Source of the DNA: Rhodococcus sp. IEGM 1379
Lineage (GTDB): Bacteria; Actinomycetota; Actinomycetes; Mycobacteriales; Mycobacteriaceae
Reading direction: 5' to 3'
DNA: 64,000 nt
Assembly: GCF_030056815.1 (NCBI RefSeq)
Contig: NZ_JASHKR010000005.1
Location: 1 to 64,000, forward strand
Part shown: piece by piece, positions 9,035-18,631 of the stretch
Layout of the letters: each line of letters starts with the position of its first letter
Numbering within the stretch: the stretch's first letter is position 1
The notes under the pieces: model-generated
What the model was told of the DNA's origin: nothing
What the model saw: the letters and a program-made list of their open reading frames with translations, nothing else
The model's database searches: none
Translations under genes and position numbers: made by a program

Positions 9035-10033
9035 GTGAGTAAAGCAGCAGTATTGGGCGCAGGTTCATGGGGAACGGCCCTGGCCAAGGTCATGGCGGAG
9101 GCAGGCACCGACGTGACGATGTGGGCTCGGCGGGCGGAGGTCGCCGAGCGGATCAACGACGCGCACGAGAACAGTGACTATCTTCCCGGCATCCTCCTAC
9201 CCGAGTCCATCCGTGCGACGGACCGGCACGAGGACGCGATGGAGGGAGCCGACTTCATAGTTCTGGCAGTTCCGTCGCAGTCTCTCCGGGGAAATTTGGA
9301 GGGGTGGAAGGATTCGATCGGCCCGGACGCAACTCTGCTCAGTCTGGCAAAGGGAATCGAAACCGGCACCCTGATGCGGATGAGCCAGGTGATCGTGTCG
9401 GTCACCGGCGTCGAACCCGGTCGTGTCGCCGTGTTGTCGGGACCGAATCTGGCGTTCGAGATCGCCAGTCGGCAGCCCGCTGCAACGGTCATTGCGTGCT
9501 CGGATTCTTCGCGGGCATTGGCTCTTCAAAATGCCTGCGCGACAGGATATTTCAGGCCATATACCAATTCCGACGTGATCGGCTGTGAGATCGGCGGGGC
9601 CTGCAAGAACGTGATCGCGTTGGCTTGCGGCATGGCTGCCGGTAGCGGATTCGGCGACAACACGATTGCCAGCATCATCACCCGGGGTCTGGCCGAGACA
9701 ATCCGCTTGGGAGTTGCACTCGGCGCCAAGGCGTCGACTCTCGCCGGTCTCGCGGGAATCGGCGATCTGGTTGCAACCTGTACATCGGACCTCTCACGAA
9801 ACCGCACTTTCGGTGAACGGCTGGGGCGCGGCGGTTCGATGGAATCGGCGCAGAAAGCAACCAACGGACAGGTAGCCGAAGGCGTGAAATCTTGTACGTC
9901 GGTGCGCGCGCTCGCTGCAGGCTACGACGTTGAGATGCCGCTGACCGACGCAGTCCACCGGGTCTGCCACGAAGGCATGGCCGTCAGTGATGCCATCGGT
10001 CAGTTGCTCGGGCGTCGGACCAAACCTGAATGA
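9035..10033 (+). CDS. gpsA: NAD(P)-dependent glycerol-3-phosphate dehydrogenase
   Basis: This enzyme makes sn-glycerol-3-phosphate for phospholipids from dihydroxyacetone phosphate. The 332-residue protein begins with the Rossmann motif [13 protein letters not shown]. It contains [20 protein letters not shown], the catalytic-Lys region [19 protein letters not shown], and [20 protein letters not shown]. The GTG at 9035 follows GAGGTGACT; the frame extends much further upstream, but only as an overlap with fbiD on the other strand. The next gene starts 13 bp after the stop. Confidence 0.97.
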   Translation: MSKAAVLGAGSWGTALAKVMAEAGTDVTMWARRAEVAERINDAHENSDYLPGILLPESIRATDRHEDAMEGADFIVLAVPSQSLRGNLEGWKDSIGPDATLLSLAKGIETGTLMRMSQVIVSVTGVEPGRVAVLSGPNLAFEIASRQPAATVIACSDSSRALALQNACATGYFRPYTNSDVIGCEIGGACKNVIALACGMAAGSGFGDNTIASIITRGLAETIRLGVALGAKASTLAGLAGIGDLVATCTSDLSRNRTFGERLGRGGSMESAQKATNGQVAEGVKSCTSVRALAAGYDVEMPLTDAVHRVCHEGMAVSDAIGQLLGRRTKPE

Positions 10034-10046
10034 CGGCACCGTTCAT

Positions 10047-11198
10047 ATGACGGCAGCAGACGGTTACGGTGATTCCACCCGGTGCGTGAGCGGGGTCGCC
10101 GGACCACTCGTGCCCGGTCAACCGATGCAGGTCGGTCCGGTATTTGCTGCGCCGTATCAGCTTTCGGCAGACGAGGGCTCCGAAGAAGATACGTATGCGC
10201 GGGCCTCCCATCCGGGGTGGCGGGCTCTCGAAGCTGTGCTCGCCAACCTCGAAGGTGCCGACCGCGCCGTCGTGACGGGATCGGGGATGTCCGCCGTCAC
10301 GATCACATTGCGAAGCCTGCTGGCGTCCGGGGATACCGTGGTCGTGCCGTCGGACGGCTACTACCAGGTGCGCCTGTACGCCGAAGAGGCTTTGGCCCCC
10401 CGGGGAATCGGTGTCCGCGAGGTGGCGACGCCTGCGATGGGTGATCCGGGTTTCGCGAATCTTCTGGCGTCGCTGCTGGGGAGAGTGGTGGTTCTCGCGG
10501 AGACGCCGTCCAACCCCGTGCTCGATGTAGTGGATCTGCGTGCGCTGGCGCAGATGTGTCATGCATCGGGCGCAGTTCTGGTGGTGGACAACACCACTGC
10601 CACACCACTTGGTCAGCGTCCACTGGAGTTGGGCGCGGATGTTGTCGTGGCCAGCGGAACGAAGTCACTGAGCGGGCACAGTGACCTGTTGATGGGATAC
10701 GTCGCAACGTCCGATGCCGATATAGCCGCGAAGATCGAACGTGAACGAACACTGTCCGGAACGGTGCTCGGTCCGTTCGAGACGTGGCTCGCTCATCGCA
10801 GCCTCGGGACGGCCGGTCTTCGGTTCGGCCGACAATGTGAGAACGCGCAAGCGCTGGCCGAGATGTTGACGCAGCATCCGGCCGTGCGGTCGGTGCGCTA
10901 TCCCGGGTTGTCGAACGACCCGTCGTTCGACATCGCGTCCACCCAGATGCGTAGGTTCGGCGGCCTCGTCAGTATCGAGCTGGAATCTGCGTCGGCATTC
11001 CATTCGTTTGTCGCGGCGAGCAAACTTGTGTCCTCGGCTACCAGCTTCGGTGGCATTCATACGACAGCTGATCGGCGGGCGAGGTGGGGTGATCGTGTCA
11101 GTGAGGGGTTTGTCCGGATCTCGTGCGGCATCGAGGACACCGCCGATTTGCTCGCCGATGTCGAGCGCGCGCTTACCGGACGTCCGTTCGGTCCATAG
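10047..11198 (+). CDS. Cystathionine gamma-lyase-like PLP enzyme
   Basis: A 383-residue member of the Cys/Met-metabolism PLP family (fold type I). It has SGMSAVTITLRSLLASGDTVV, ETPSNPVLDVVDL, VVDNTTATPLGQRPLELGAD, and the PLP-lysine motif SGTKSLSGHSDLLMG; the C-terminal part includes SSATSFGGIHTTADRRARWG. Members cleave cystathionine or act as gamma-synthases or methionine gamma-lyases. The sequence favours cystathionine gamma-lyase, but substrate choice cannot be read with certainty. It lies between gpsA and ddl, a position empty in M. tuberculosis as I recall it. The ATG at 10047 gives no overlap with gpsA; an upstream start would overlap by more than 40 bp. Confidence 0.85.
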   Translation: MTAADGYGDSTRCVSGVAGPLVPGQPMQVGPVFAAPYQLSADEGSEEDTYARASHPGWRALEAVLANLEGADRAVVTGSGMSAVTITLRSLLASGDTVVVPSDGYYQVRLYAEEALAPRGIGVREVATPAMGDPGFANLLASLLGRVVVLAETPSNPVLDVVDLRALAQMCHASGAVLVVDNTTATPLGQRPLELGADVVVASGTKSLSGHSDLLMGYVATSDADIAAKIERERTLSGTVLGPFETWLAHRSLGTAGLRFGRQCENAQALAEMLTQHPAVRSVRYPGLSNDPSFDIASTQMRRFGGLVSIELESASAFHSFVAASKLVSSATSFGGIHTTADRRARWGDRVSEGFVRISCGIEDTADLLADVERALTGRPFGP

Positions 11199-11285
11199 AT
11201 TCAGGGTCGGGGCGAGCGAAGCGACGGGGGAATCGACACGGCCCTGCGCGCATGCCGAACGCTATTCGACGGTACGGTTTGACGC

Positions 11286-12392
<1,107 letters not shown>

Positions 12393-12398
12393 TGCCTT

Positions 12399-12977
12399 TT
12401 AAGGCACCGCGATCGGCGCCGGGTCCAGAGGTTGTTGCGGAAGCGTCGCGGAGATGGTGTCCGAGAACTCCTGGATCGGCGTCGGGCCGTTCCCGTCGGG
12501 AACGGTGATTCCGATGTACTCACCGCGGTCCACCGCAAACCAGGTGCTGGCCGCCAAACCGATGTCGGTTCCCGAGACCTGGAACCACTGGACACCGTTC
12601 ACAACCTGCAGTGCTGCGGCCTGATCGAACTCGGCCGGTCGGTCGAGTCCGCAGCGCAGGACGATCGGTTCGCTCTCACTGCGCTGCCAGGCCGCGGCAC
12701 CGGCAGGGGCTGGTTCTAGGAGTTCGGCGCGTTCGAAGTCGCCGATGGTCTCGGGGAGCGCTCCGAGAAGTGATACGCATGCAGCGGAATCCGCAGTCGG
12801 GGCCGGAACCGGGCCCAGAGCCACGGGTTCGAGTTCCGGATTCTTGCCGGCAACAACGGCAGCGATCACCAAACCGATGATCAATGCCACGGGAAGCGCG
12901 GTGGCGGTGGCGATCAACGCCGGGCTACGACGCTCGACGGCTTCGGCGTTCTCTTCTGGGGACGTGTTTTCAGACAT
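12399..12977 (-). CDS. DUF3515 family membrane-anchored protein
   Basis: The 192-residue protein has one N-terminal membrane segment (residues about 20-45, PALIATATALPVALIIGLVI), a short Pro-rich linker, and an extracytoplasmic domain with two conserved cysteines (DSAACVSLLGALP and VLRCGLDRP). This matches the actinobacterial DUF3515 family, found next to ddl and thiL in mycobacteria (Rv2980); no function is established. I use the ATG at 12977; a TTG eight codons upstream is possible. It is convergent with ddlA and divergent from thiL. Confidence 0.88.
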   Translation of the reverse strand: MSENTSPEENAEAVERRSPALIATATALPVALIIGLVIAAVVAGKNPELEPVALGPVPAPTADSAACVSLLGALPETIGDFERAELLEPAPAGAAAWQRSESEPIVLRCGLDRPAEFDQAAALQVVNGVQWFQVSGTDIGLAASTWFAVDRGEYIGITVPDGNGPTPIQEFSDTISATLPQQPLDPAPIAVP

Positions 12978-13185
12978 GCTCAGTTCTTCGCTCGGTTCCA
13001 AGTTCGGTCACTTGAGGGGTACGCACGTGCTCATCGGTAGGATTGCCGATGCACCCGTGAGCTACCCGATAAGTTCAGGGCCACAGCTTTTAAGGTACCG
13101 CAGGCCGTTTTCATCGGCCCTGCGCCGGCAATTGGGAGAGCCCATCTCGTCATCAGGATCGACCCCGAGCGAAGACACACGAACA

Positions 13186-14136
13186 GTGGCCGACGTGGGG
13201 GAGTTCGGTGTCATCTCGCGCTCACTCGAGGGCCGAATTCAGCCGCTCACGACGGAGTTGGGTCCGGGTGACGATGCTGCAATCGTCACTGCTGCCGACG
13301 GTCGCGTCGTCATCTCTTCGGACATGCTGGTCGAGGGCAGGCATTTTCGGCTCGATTGGTCCTCGCCACGAGACGTCGGGCGTAAAGCGGTGGCGCAGAA
13401 TGCTGCCGACGTTGTCTCGATGGGGGCTCGGGCAACGGCGTTCACGGTATCCATCGGCTGTCCGCCGTCGACGCCGATCGAAATCGTGGACGGGATCTCT
13501 GCCGGAATCTGGGACGCTGCAACAGATCTGGGCGCGGGGGTCGTCGGTGGTGATCTGGTCCAGTCGCAGGAAATTGTGGTGTCGGTGACAGTTCTCGGTG
13601 ATCTCGGAGGAGGGCAGGTCGTAACTCGCGCGGGAGCGCAGGTAGGCGATCGTGTCGCCGTTTCCGGGCTGTTCGGTTGTTCTGCAGCGGGATTGGCACT
13701 TCTCCTGGCCAAGCGTCGAACCTTCCCGGATCTGTTGGCGAGGCACCGGGTTCCGCAACCGCCTTACCAATCTGCTTGGACTGCAGCCGGCACAGCCCAT
13801 GCCATGACCGACATCTCGGACGGACTGATTGCTGATCTTCGTCACCTGGCGACTGCGTCCGGCGTACAGATCCGGATCGGTTCGAGTTCCGTCCCAACGT
13901 CTCCGGATGTGGCAGACGCGGCAGCTTCATTGAATGTCGATCCGCTGGAATGGATTCTGTCCGGTGGTGAAGATCACGGATTTGCAGCCACGTTTGCTCC
14001 TGACAACGAACTGCCGACTGGTTGGACCGTGATCGGGGATGTGGTGGCCGGTTCCGGTGTTGTGGTGGACGGCGCCATTCGGCCCTCGGGCGGCGGATGG
14101 AACAGCTTTTCTGCCACCGGCACCCCCGCGGTATAG
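13186..14136 (+). CDS. thiL: Thiamine-monophosphate kinase
   Basis: ThiL phosphorylates thiamine monophosphate to thiamine pyrophosphate. The 316-residue protein has the AIR-synthase-type fold with LGPGDDAAIV, ISSDMLVEGRHFRLDW, DVGRKAVAQNAADVVSMGA, VGGDLVQSQ, and AMTDISDGLIADLRHLA. The GTG at 13186 precedes the conserved GEFGVISR start. An in-frame TTG about 18 codons earlier gives an N-terminus of length similar to the mycobacterial protein, so the start is uncertain by that amount. The gamma-carbonic anhydrase follows after 9 bp. Confidence 0.94.
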   Translation: MADVGEFGVISRSLEGRIQPLTTELGPGDDAAIVTAADGRVVISSDMLVEGRHFRLDWSSPRDVGRKAVAQNAADVVSMGARATAFTVSIGCPPSTPIEIVDGISAGIWDAATDLGAGVVGGDLVQSQEIVVSVTVLGDLGGGQVVTRAGAQVGDRVAVSGLFGCSAAGLALLLAKRRTFPDLLARHRVPQPPYQSAWTAAGTAHAMTDISDGLIADLRHLATASGVQIRIGSSSVPTSPDVADAAASLNVDPLEWILSGGEDHGFAATFAPDNELPTGWTVIGDVVAGSGVVVDGAIRPSGGGWNSFSATGTPAV

Positions 14137-14145
14137 GTTCTCTTC

Positions 14146-14667
14146 ATGGCTGTTTATGCACTAGGAGACAAAGTTCCGGACATTCACCCGGAGGCATACG
14201 TGCACCCGGATGCAGTGGTCATCGGGAACGTGAAACTTGCGGCGGGTACATCGATCTGGCCGCAGGCTGTTTTGCGCGGCGACTACGGAACAATTTCCGT
14301 CGGTGCCGGATCGAATATTCAGGACGGCACTGTGATTCACTGCACTGCCACCGACCCTACGATCATCGGGGCGGGATGTGTTGTGGGCCATAATGCGCAC
14401 ATCGAAGGCTCCACCATCGGCGATGGTTGTCTGATCGCGTCGGGATCGATCGTCCTCAACCGATCGGTGATCGGAGCGGGCTCGATAGTCGGCGCAGGCG
14501 CCGTGATCGCGCGCGGCTTCGAGGTTCCGCCGCGCAGGATGGCTTTGGGCGTACCGGCCAAGATTCGGGAAGGCTACGAGGTTCCTCTGGGGCATCTCGA
14601 ATCTAATGTGGCGATGTACTCCGCCAATGCCGCGCACTATCGAGACGCATTGCGCAGGATCGACTGA
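14146..14667 (+). CDS. Gamma-carbonic anhydrase family protein
   Basis: The 173-residue left-handed beta-helix protein is made of hexapeptide repeats ([34 protein letters not shown]). The three expected zinc histidines are present: one in DGTVIHC and two in VGHNAHIEG. This fits reversible hydration of CO2 or a related acyl-transfer role; many family members have unproven activity. Its stop codon overlaps the start of ung (TGATG), so the two are translationally coupled, and thiL lies 9 bp upstream. Confidence 0.9.
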   Translation: MAVYALGDKVPDIHPEAYVHPDAVVIGNVKLAAGTSIWPQAVLRGDYGTISVGAGSNIQDGTVIHCTATDPTIIGAGCVVGHNAHIEGSTIGDGCLIASGSIVLNRSVIGAGSIVGAGAVIARGFEVPPRRMALGVPAKIREGYEVPLGHLESNVAMYSANAAHYRDALRRID

Positions 14668-15368
14668 TGGTGCCGCTCACGGACCTCATGGAACCGGGCT
14701 GGGTCACTGCGCTCGAACCCGTTTCGGAGCAGATCTCGGCGATGGCCGATTTCTTGGATAGCGAGATCGCCGCCGGGCGAGAGTATCTGCCACGACGTGA
14801 GAATGTCCTGCGCGCGTTCACAAATCCGTTCGACGACGTCAAAGTGCTGATTGTCGGCCAAGATCCGTATCCGACACCCGGTCATGCTGTGGGCCTGAGC
14901 TTCGCGGTGGCCCCGGACGTTCAACCCATCCCGCGGAGCCTGACCAACATCTACAAGGAATATCATCAGGATCTTTCATTGCCGATTCCTGACAACGGAG
15001 ATTTGACGCCGTGGTCGAATCAGGGTGTGTTGCTTCTCAATCGAGTGCTCACAGTAGCTCCGGGGTTGGCAGCATCACATCGGAAGAAGGGGTGGGAACC
15101 GGTGACGGAGCAGGCGATTCGCGCACTTGTGGCCAGGACCACGCCGATGGTGGCAATTCTGTGGGGCCGCGACGCAGCAACTCTGGCACCGCTACTGGGC
15201 GATACGCCCATCATCGAATCTGCGCACCCGTCACCGCTTTCGGCCTCGCGAGGGTTTTTCGGATCGCGGCCGTTCAGTCGGGCAAATCAACTGCTGACCG
15301 AGCGGGGTGCCCAGCCGGTCGACTGGAATCTGGGATCGACCGCAGGCGTGACCGAACCGCTGTGGTGA
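14667..15368 (+). CDS. ung: Uracil-DNA glycosylase
   Basis: Ung excises uracil from DNA in base-excision repair. The 233-residue protein carries the water-activating loop [17 protein letters not shown] and the minor-groove loop [18 protein letters not shown], with [13 protein letters not shown] between them. The ATG at 14667 shares a base with the stop of the carbonic anhydrase gene. It is the last gene of the thiL-ung run and is convergent with the enoyl-CoA isomerase. Confidence 0.98.
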   Translation: MVPLTDLMEPGWVTALEPVSEQISAMADFLDSEIAAGREYLPRRENVLRAFTNPFDDVKVLIVGQDPYPTPGHAVGLSFAVAPDVQPIPRSLTNIYKEYHQDLSLPIPDNGDLTPWSNQGVLLLNRVLTVAPGLAASHRKKGWEPVTEQAIRALVARTTPMVAILWGRDAATLAPLLGDTPIIESAHPSPLSASRGFFGSRPFSRANQLLTERGAQPVDWNLGSTAGVTEPLW

Positions 15369-15392
15369 GAGGGTTCGGTCACGCAGATCGGA

Positions 15393-16196
15393 TCAGGCCT
15401 GCTTTGCGGCCACAAAATCGGGGCGACGCTTCTCGACAAACGCGTCAACGCCCTCGCGGCCGATAGGACCGTTGGCGGCACGCGCGATCGATGCGGCTTC
15501 GGCATCGAGTTGCTCGGCGAGCGTGTTGGTGCGTGACGAGCGCAACAGTTCCTTGATACCGGCGTACGACGAACTCGGTCCGTGCGCGAGGGTACGGGCG
15601 AGGCGGAGGGCTTCTTCCTGAACTTCGTCGTCGCCGACAAGGCGCGTCAGGATGCCCAGGCGTACGGCTTCGTCGCCGCCGAGGACGGAATCGTTGAGCA
15701 GGATCTCGCGGGCGCGTGCTGCCCCGACGATGCGGGGGAGCGTCCAGGACATTCCGCCGTCCGGGGTGAATCCGATCGACGGGTACGCGGGGCGAAGTTT
15801 GGTGCTGGTGCCACCGATGGCGACATCTGCGAGGCAGACCAGACTCATGCCGGCGCCCGCTGCCCAGCCGTGAACTCCGGCAACAACCGGAGCCGGTGCG
15901 GCGTCCAGTGCACGTACGAAGTTGTGGAATGTCCGGGCAACCTGGCCGACGTATTCGCCGCGATCCGGCGCAGACGCGAAGGCTCGAACGTTGCCGCCTG
16001 CGCAGAAGTTGGAGCCTTCGCCGACCAGGAGAATGCTGCCGACGTCGTTACCGAGAGTTTCCAGAGCTTGTGCGCCCTGTTCCATGCCCTCGCCGTCGAG
16101 TGAGGTGCCGTTGGCGGCGGTGGAAATGGTGATGCGGAGAACGCCCTCGTCGAGCGTCACTTTGCTGAGGTCATCGATGGAAGTCACCTCAAGCAC
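15393..16196 (-). CDS. Enoyl-CoA hydratase/isomerase family protein (isomerase-like)
   Basis: A 267-residue crotonase-fold protein with the oxyanion-hole motifs LVGEGSNFCAGGNVRAFA and GVHGWAAGAGMSLVCLAD. The segment PSIGFTPDGGMSWTLPRIVG has Asp where hydratases carry the second catalytic Glu. This resembles PaaG-type isomerases more than true hydratases, so I favour a CoA-ester isomerase role. The substrate is unknown. It is a single gene on the minus strand, between ung and the L28 terminator. Confidence 0.85.
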   Translation of the reverse strand: MLEVTSIDDLSKVTLDEGVLRITISTAANGTSLDGEGMEQGAQALETLGNDVGSILLVGEGSNFCAGGNVRAFASAPDRGEYVGQVARTFHNFVRALDAAPAPVVAGVHGWAAGAGMSLVCLADVAIGGTSTKLRPAYPSIGFTPDGGMSWTLPRIVGAARAREILLNDSVLGGDEAVRLGILTRLVGDDEVQEEALRLARTLAHGPSSSYAGIKELLRSSRTNTLAEQLDAEAASIARAANGPIGREGVDAFVEKRRPDFVAAKQA

Positions 16197-16254
16197 ATTA
16201 CGGGTGCTGTGCGCGCCTACTCACAGGGGTATCGCCGGGTGAAGCAACCTGCAA

Positions 16255-16297
16255 AAACAGCTCTGCCCCCGACACCGGAAGTGTCGGGGGCAGAGCT
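16255..16297 (-). terminator. Intrinsic terminator of rpmB
   Basis: AGCTCTGCCCCCGACAC (16259-16275) pairs perfectly with its complement at 16281-16297 around a 5-base loop. On the minus strand it is followed by GTTTTTGC, and it lies 22 bp after the L28 stop. Confidence 0.9.
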
Positions 16298-16319
16298 TGC
16301 AATTATTGTGCTCGGGCAA

Positions 16320-16511
16320 TCAGCCCCGAGCGACCTTGCCTGCCTTCAGGCAGGAGGTGCACACGTTGACCTTACGGGTGTTACCCGGGGCAACCTCGGT
16401 ACGAACAGACTGAATGTTCGGGTTCCAGCGACGATTGGTTCGCCGGTGCGAGTGCGAGACCGACTTACCGAAGCCGGGCCCCTTGGCGCATACGTCGCAG
16501 ACGGCAGCCAT
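16320..16511 (-). CDS. rpmB: 50S ribosomal protein L28, zinc-binding form
   Basis: The 63-residue protein begins [20 protein letters not shown] and contains [14 protein letters not shown], then [10 protein letters not shown] near the end. The two CxxC pairs make it the zinc-ribbon (C+) form of L28. The ATG at 16511 has GGAG ten bases upstream. A strong terminator follows. A C+ paralogue often coexists with a zinc-free, Zur-controlled one elsewhere in the genome; I see no clear Zur site here. Confidence 0.97.
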   Translation of the reverse strand: MAAVCDVCAKGPGFGKSVSHSHRRTNRRWNPNIQSVRTEVAPGNTRKVNVCTSCLKAGKVARG

Positions 16512-16865
16512 AGTCGCGAACTCCTTGTTAGAAATGAATATTGAAGTGGTTACCCTACATTGCAGGGCGGCCGGAATAACAATTCGAATATACGCTGTCG
16601 ATGACTGCGATACCGAATCGGTCTTACGTCGCTCATTGTGTAGCTCATTGTGTAGTCGAACGTTGCAACAGTGAACACTGTTGTAGACAATGTGCCAAAA
16701 TCGCACGGTTTGCAGCAGTGTTTGGTGTAGCCCGTTCGAGGCAACCGTGTAACAGTAACTGTTGACCGGTGGATTGACCAAACCGGCTGCCGTGACGCCG
16801 TCTGCGGTGCCCGCCGGACTACCCTCGACGGCATTCGTCTGGTCCGTACCGAGGGGAGCTGTTCA
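16512..16865. other. Divergent intergenic region rpmB / DAK kinase with repeats
   Basis: These 354 bp hold no supported gene. They contain an exact tandem duplication of GCTCATTGTGTA (16631-16642 and 16643-16654) and a perfect 8-bp inverted repeat with a 2-bp centre, CAACAGTGAACACTGTTG (16666-16683). The region must carry the promoters of both flanking genes; the inverted repeat looks like an operator, but its regulator is unknown. Confidence 0.6.
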
Positions 16866-18566
16866 GTGGGGGAAGTGCAGCGGCTGAGCACCGGTGGGAC
16901 TGCGGACGGGAGTGCTGACGGACTCTTGTTGCGCCGGTGGGCGCGGCGCTCGGTCGATTGCCTGGAGACGCGGCGTGGAGAGATCAACAGTCTCAACGTC
17001 TTTCCCATCCCGGATTCCGATACCGGTACAAACCTTCTGTTTACCATGCGCGCTGCGCTGGACTCGGCCGAAGCATTGGACGCCGACGTCACCAGTGCCG
17101 GTCGGGTAGCCAATGCGCTTGCTCGGGGAGCGGTGTCGGGGGCCCGCGGTAACTCCGGCGTCATCTTGTCGCAGGTGCTGCGTGGGATTGCCGAGTCAGT
17201 GCGGGGTGACTACATCGACGGCCACGACCTCGCGGTGTCGTTGAAGACGGCAACCACACTGGCAACACGTGCGGTCACGGACCTCGTCGAAGGCACCATC
17301 GTGACGGTTCTCCGGGCTTCGGGCGAAGCGGCCGAGGCGTGCGTCGGTGCCGACCTTGGTTCGGTGGCGCTCGTTGCGGCGGATGCGGCGGCGCAGGCGT
17401 TGATCAAGACACCTGAGCAACTGGAGGTCCTGGCGTCGGCGGGTGTCGTCGATGCCGGTGGGCTCGGCCTGGTGGTGATTCTGGACGCCTTGGTCGAATC
17501 CGTGACCGGACGAACTCTCGATCGGACGGACCTCGGCGACCTCGGGTGCAGCCCCGGGCTTATCGCCGATATCAGCAGGCTGGACCACGATTGGGCCAGG
17601 AAATCAGGCCCGGTCGAGTGTGGTGACGATTCGGCTCAGGACTTCGAAGTGATGTATCTCGTCGACGATTCGGACGACGAGAGGATGGCAGCTCTGCGCA
17701 CCCGGTTGGCAGTGATGGGCGACTCCATCGTGATCGTGAGTGACGGTTTCGGAGGTTGGTCAGTTCACGTGCACTGCTGTGATGCGGGTGCCGCGGTCGA
17801 GGCAGGCCTCGAAGCCGGACGAGTTCACGGGATTCGAATCAGCAGTTTCCTCGTCGACGAACGTGATCAGTTGGTGGCGCGTCGTGAGACGAAGTTCAGT
17901 GGCTACGACGCTCGTGGGGTGCTTGCCGTGGTCGCGGGCGACGGTGCGGCAGCGTTGTTCGAGAGCGAAGGTGCCTCGGTGCTGCGGTGTGACGACGCCC
18001 CGGTGACCCGCGCTCAGTTGCTGGGCCGCATCCGGACGATGGACCGCAGTGAAGTACTCGTACTACCGAACGGTGCGTTGAGTGCGCAGGAGTTGGTCGC
18101 GGTGAGTGCTGCCGCTCGTGACCCCCTTCACCAGGTGCTTCTACTGTCGACGTCCTCGATGGTCCAGGGATTGGCTGCGCTCGCAGTCCACGACGGCACT
18201 CGCAATGTCGCTGACGACGGATTCACCATGTCGGAATCAGCGGCGGCTACCCGCTGGGGCTCGCTGCGGATCGCAGTGGAGCGGTCGTTGACCTATGTCG
18301 GCACGTGCGACCCGGGAGACGCCATCGGTTTGATGGGCCACGAGGTGGTGGTCATCGGACCCGACGTGGTGGCGTCGGCGTCACGATTGATCGATTTGGC
18401 CTTGGGGTCCGGCGGAGAATTAGTGACGCTTCTCATGGGTGCCGACGCGACGGACGGTTTGGCCGGGCGGTTGCAGGAGCATGTCGAGGCCACGTATCCC
18501 GGCGTTGACGTGCTTGTTTATCAGGGTGATCAGCCCGGAGACCTGTTTCAACTCGGCGTTGAGTGA
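16866..18566 (+). CDS. DAK2-domain kinase, FakA-like
   Basis: The 566-residue protein has an N-terminal DhaL/DAK2 nucleotide-binding domain (residues about 20-215) with FPIPDSDTGTNLLFTMRAA, whose Asp residues bind Mg-ATP, and GARGNSGVILSQVLRG. A FakA-type C-terminal half follows. FakA phosphorylates fatty acids held by a DegV-like FakB partner; no degV gene is in this window. It is the counterpart of Rv2974c, next to recG in mycobacteria. The start is a GTG at 16866, after GAGGGGAGCT. Confidence 0.88.
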   Translation: MGEVQRLSTGGTADGSADGLLLRRWARRSVDCLETRRGEINSLNVFPIPDSDTGTNLLFTMRAALDSAEALDADVTSAGRVANALARGAVSGARGNSGVILSQVLRGIAESVRGDYIDGHDLAVSLKTATTLATRAVTDLVEGTIVTVLRASGEAAEACVGADLGSVALVAADAAAQALIKTPEQLEVLASAGVVDAGGLGLVVILDALVESVTGRTLDRTDLGDLGCSPGLIADISRLDHDWARKSGPVECGDDSAQDFEVMYLVDDSDDERMAALRTRLAVMGDSIVIVSDGFGGWSVHVHCCDAGAAVEAGLEAGRVHGIRISSFLVDERDQLVARRETKFSGYDARGVLAVVAGDGAAALFESEGASVLRCDDAPVTRAQLLGRIRTMDRSEVLVLPNGALSAQELVAVSAAARDPLHQVLLLSTSSMVQGLAALAVHDGTRNVADDGFTMSESAAATRWGSLRIAVERSLTYVGTCDPGDAIGLMGHEVVVIGPDVVASASRLIDLALGSGGELVTLLMGADATDGLAGRLQEHVEATYPGVDVLVYQGDQPGDLFQLGVE

Positions 18567-18631
18567 GTTTCTCTGTCGGTGGCAACTGGTAGATGAAGAG
18601 CTGTGTTTATCGACAACCTGCGGAGGAATTG

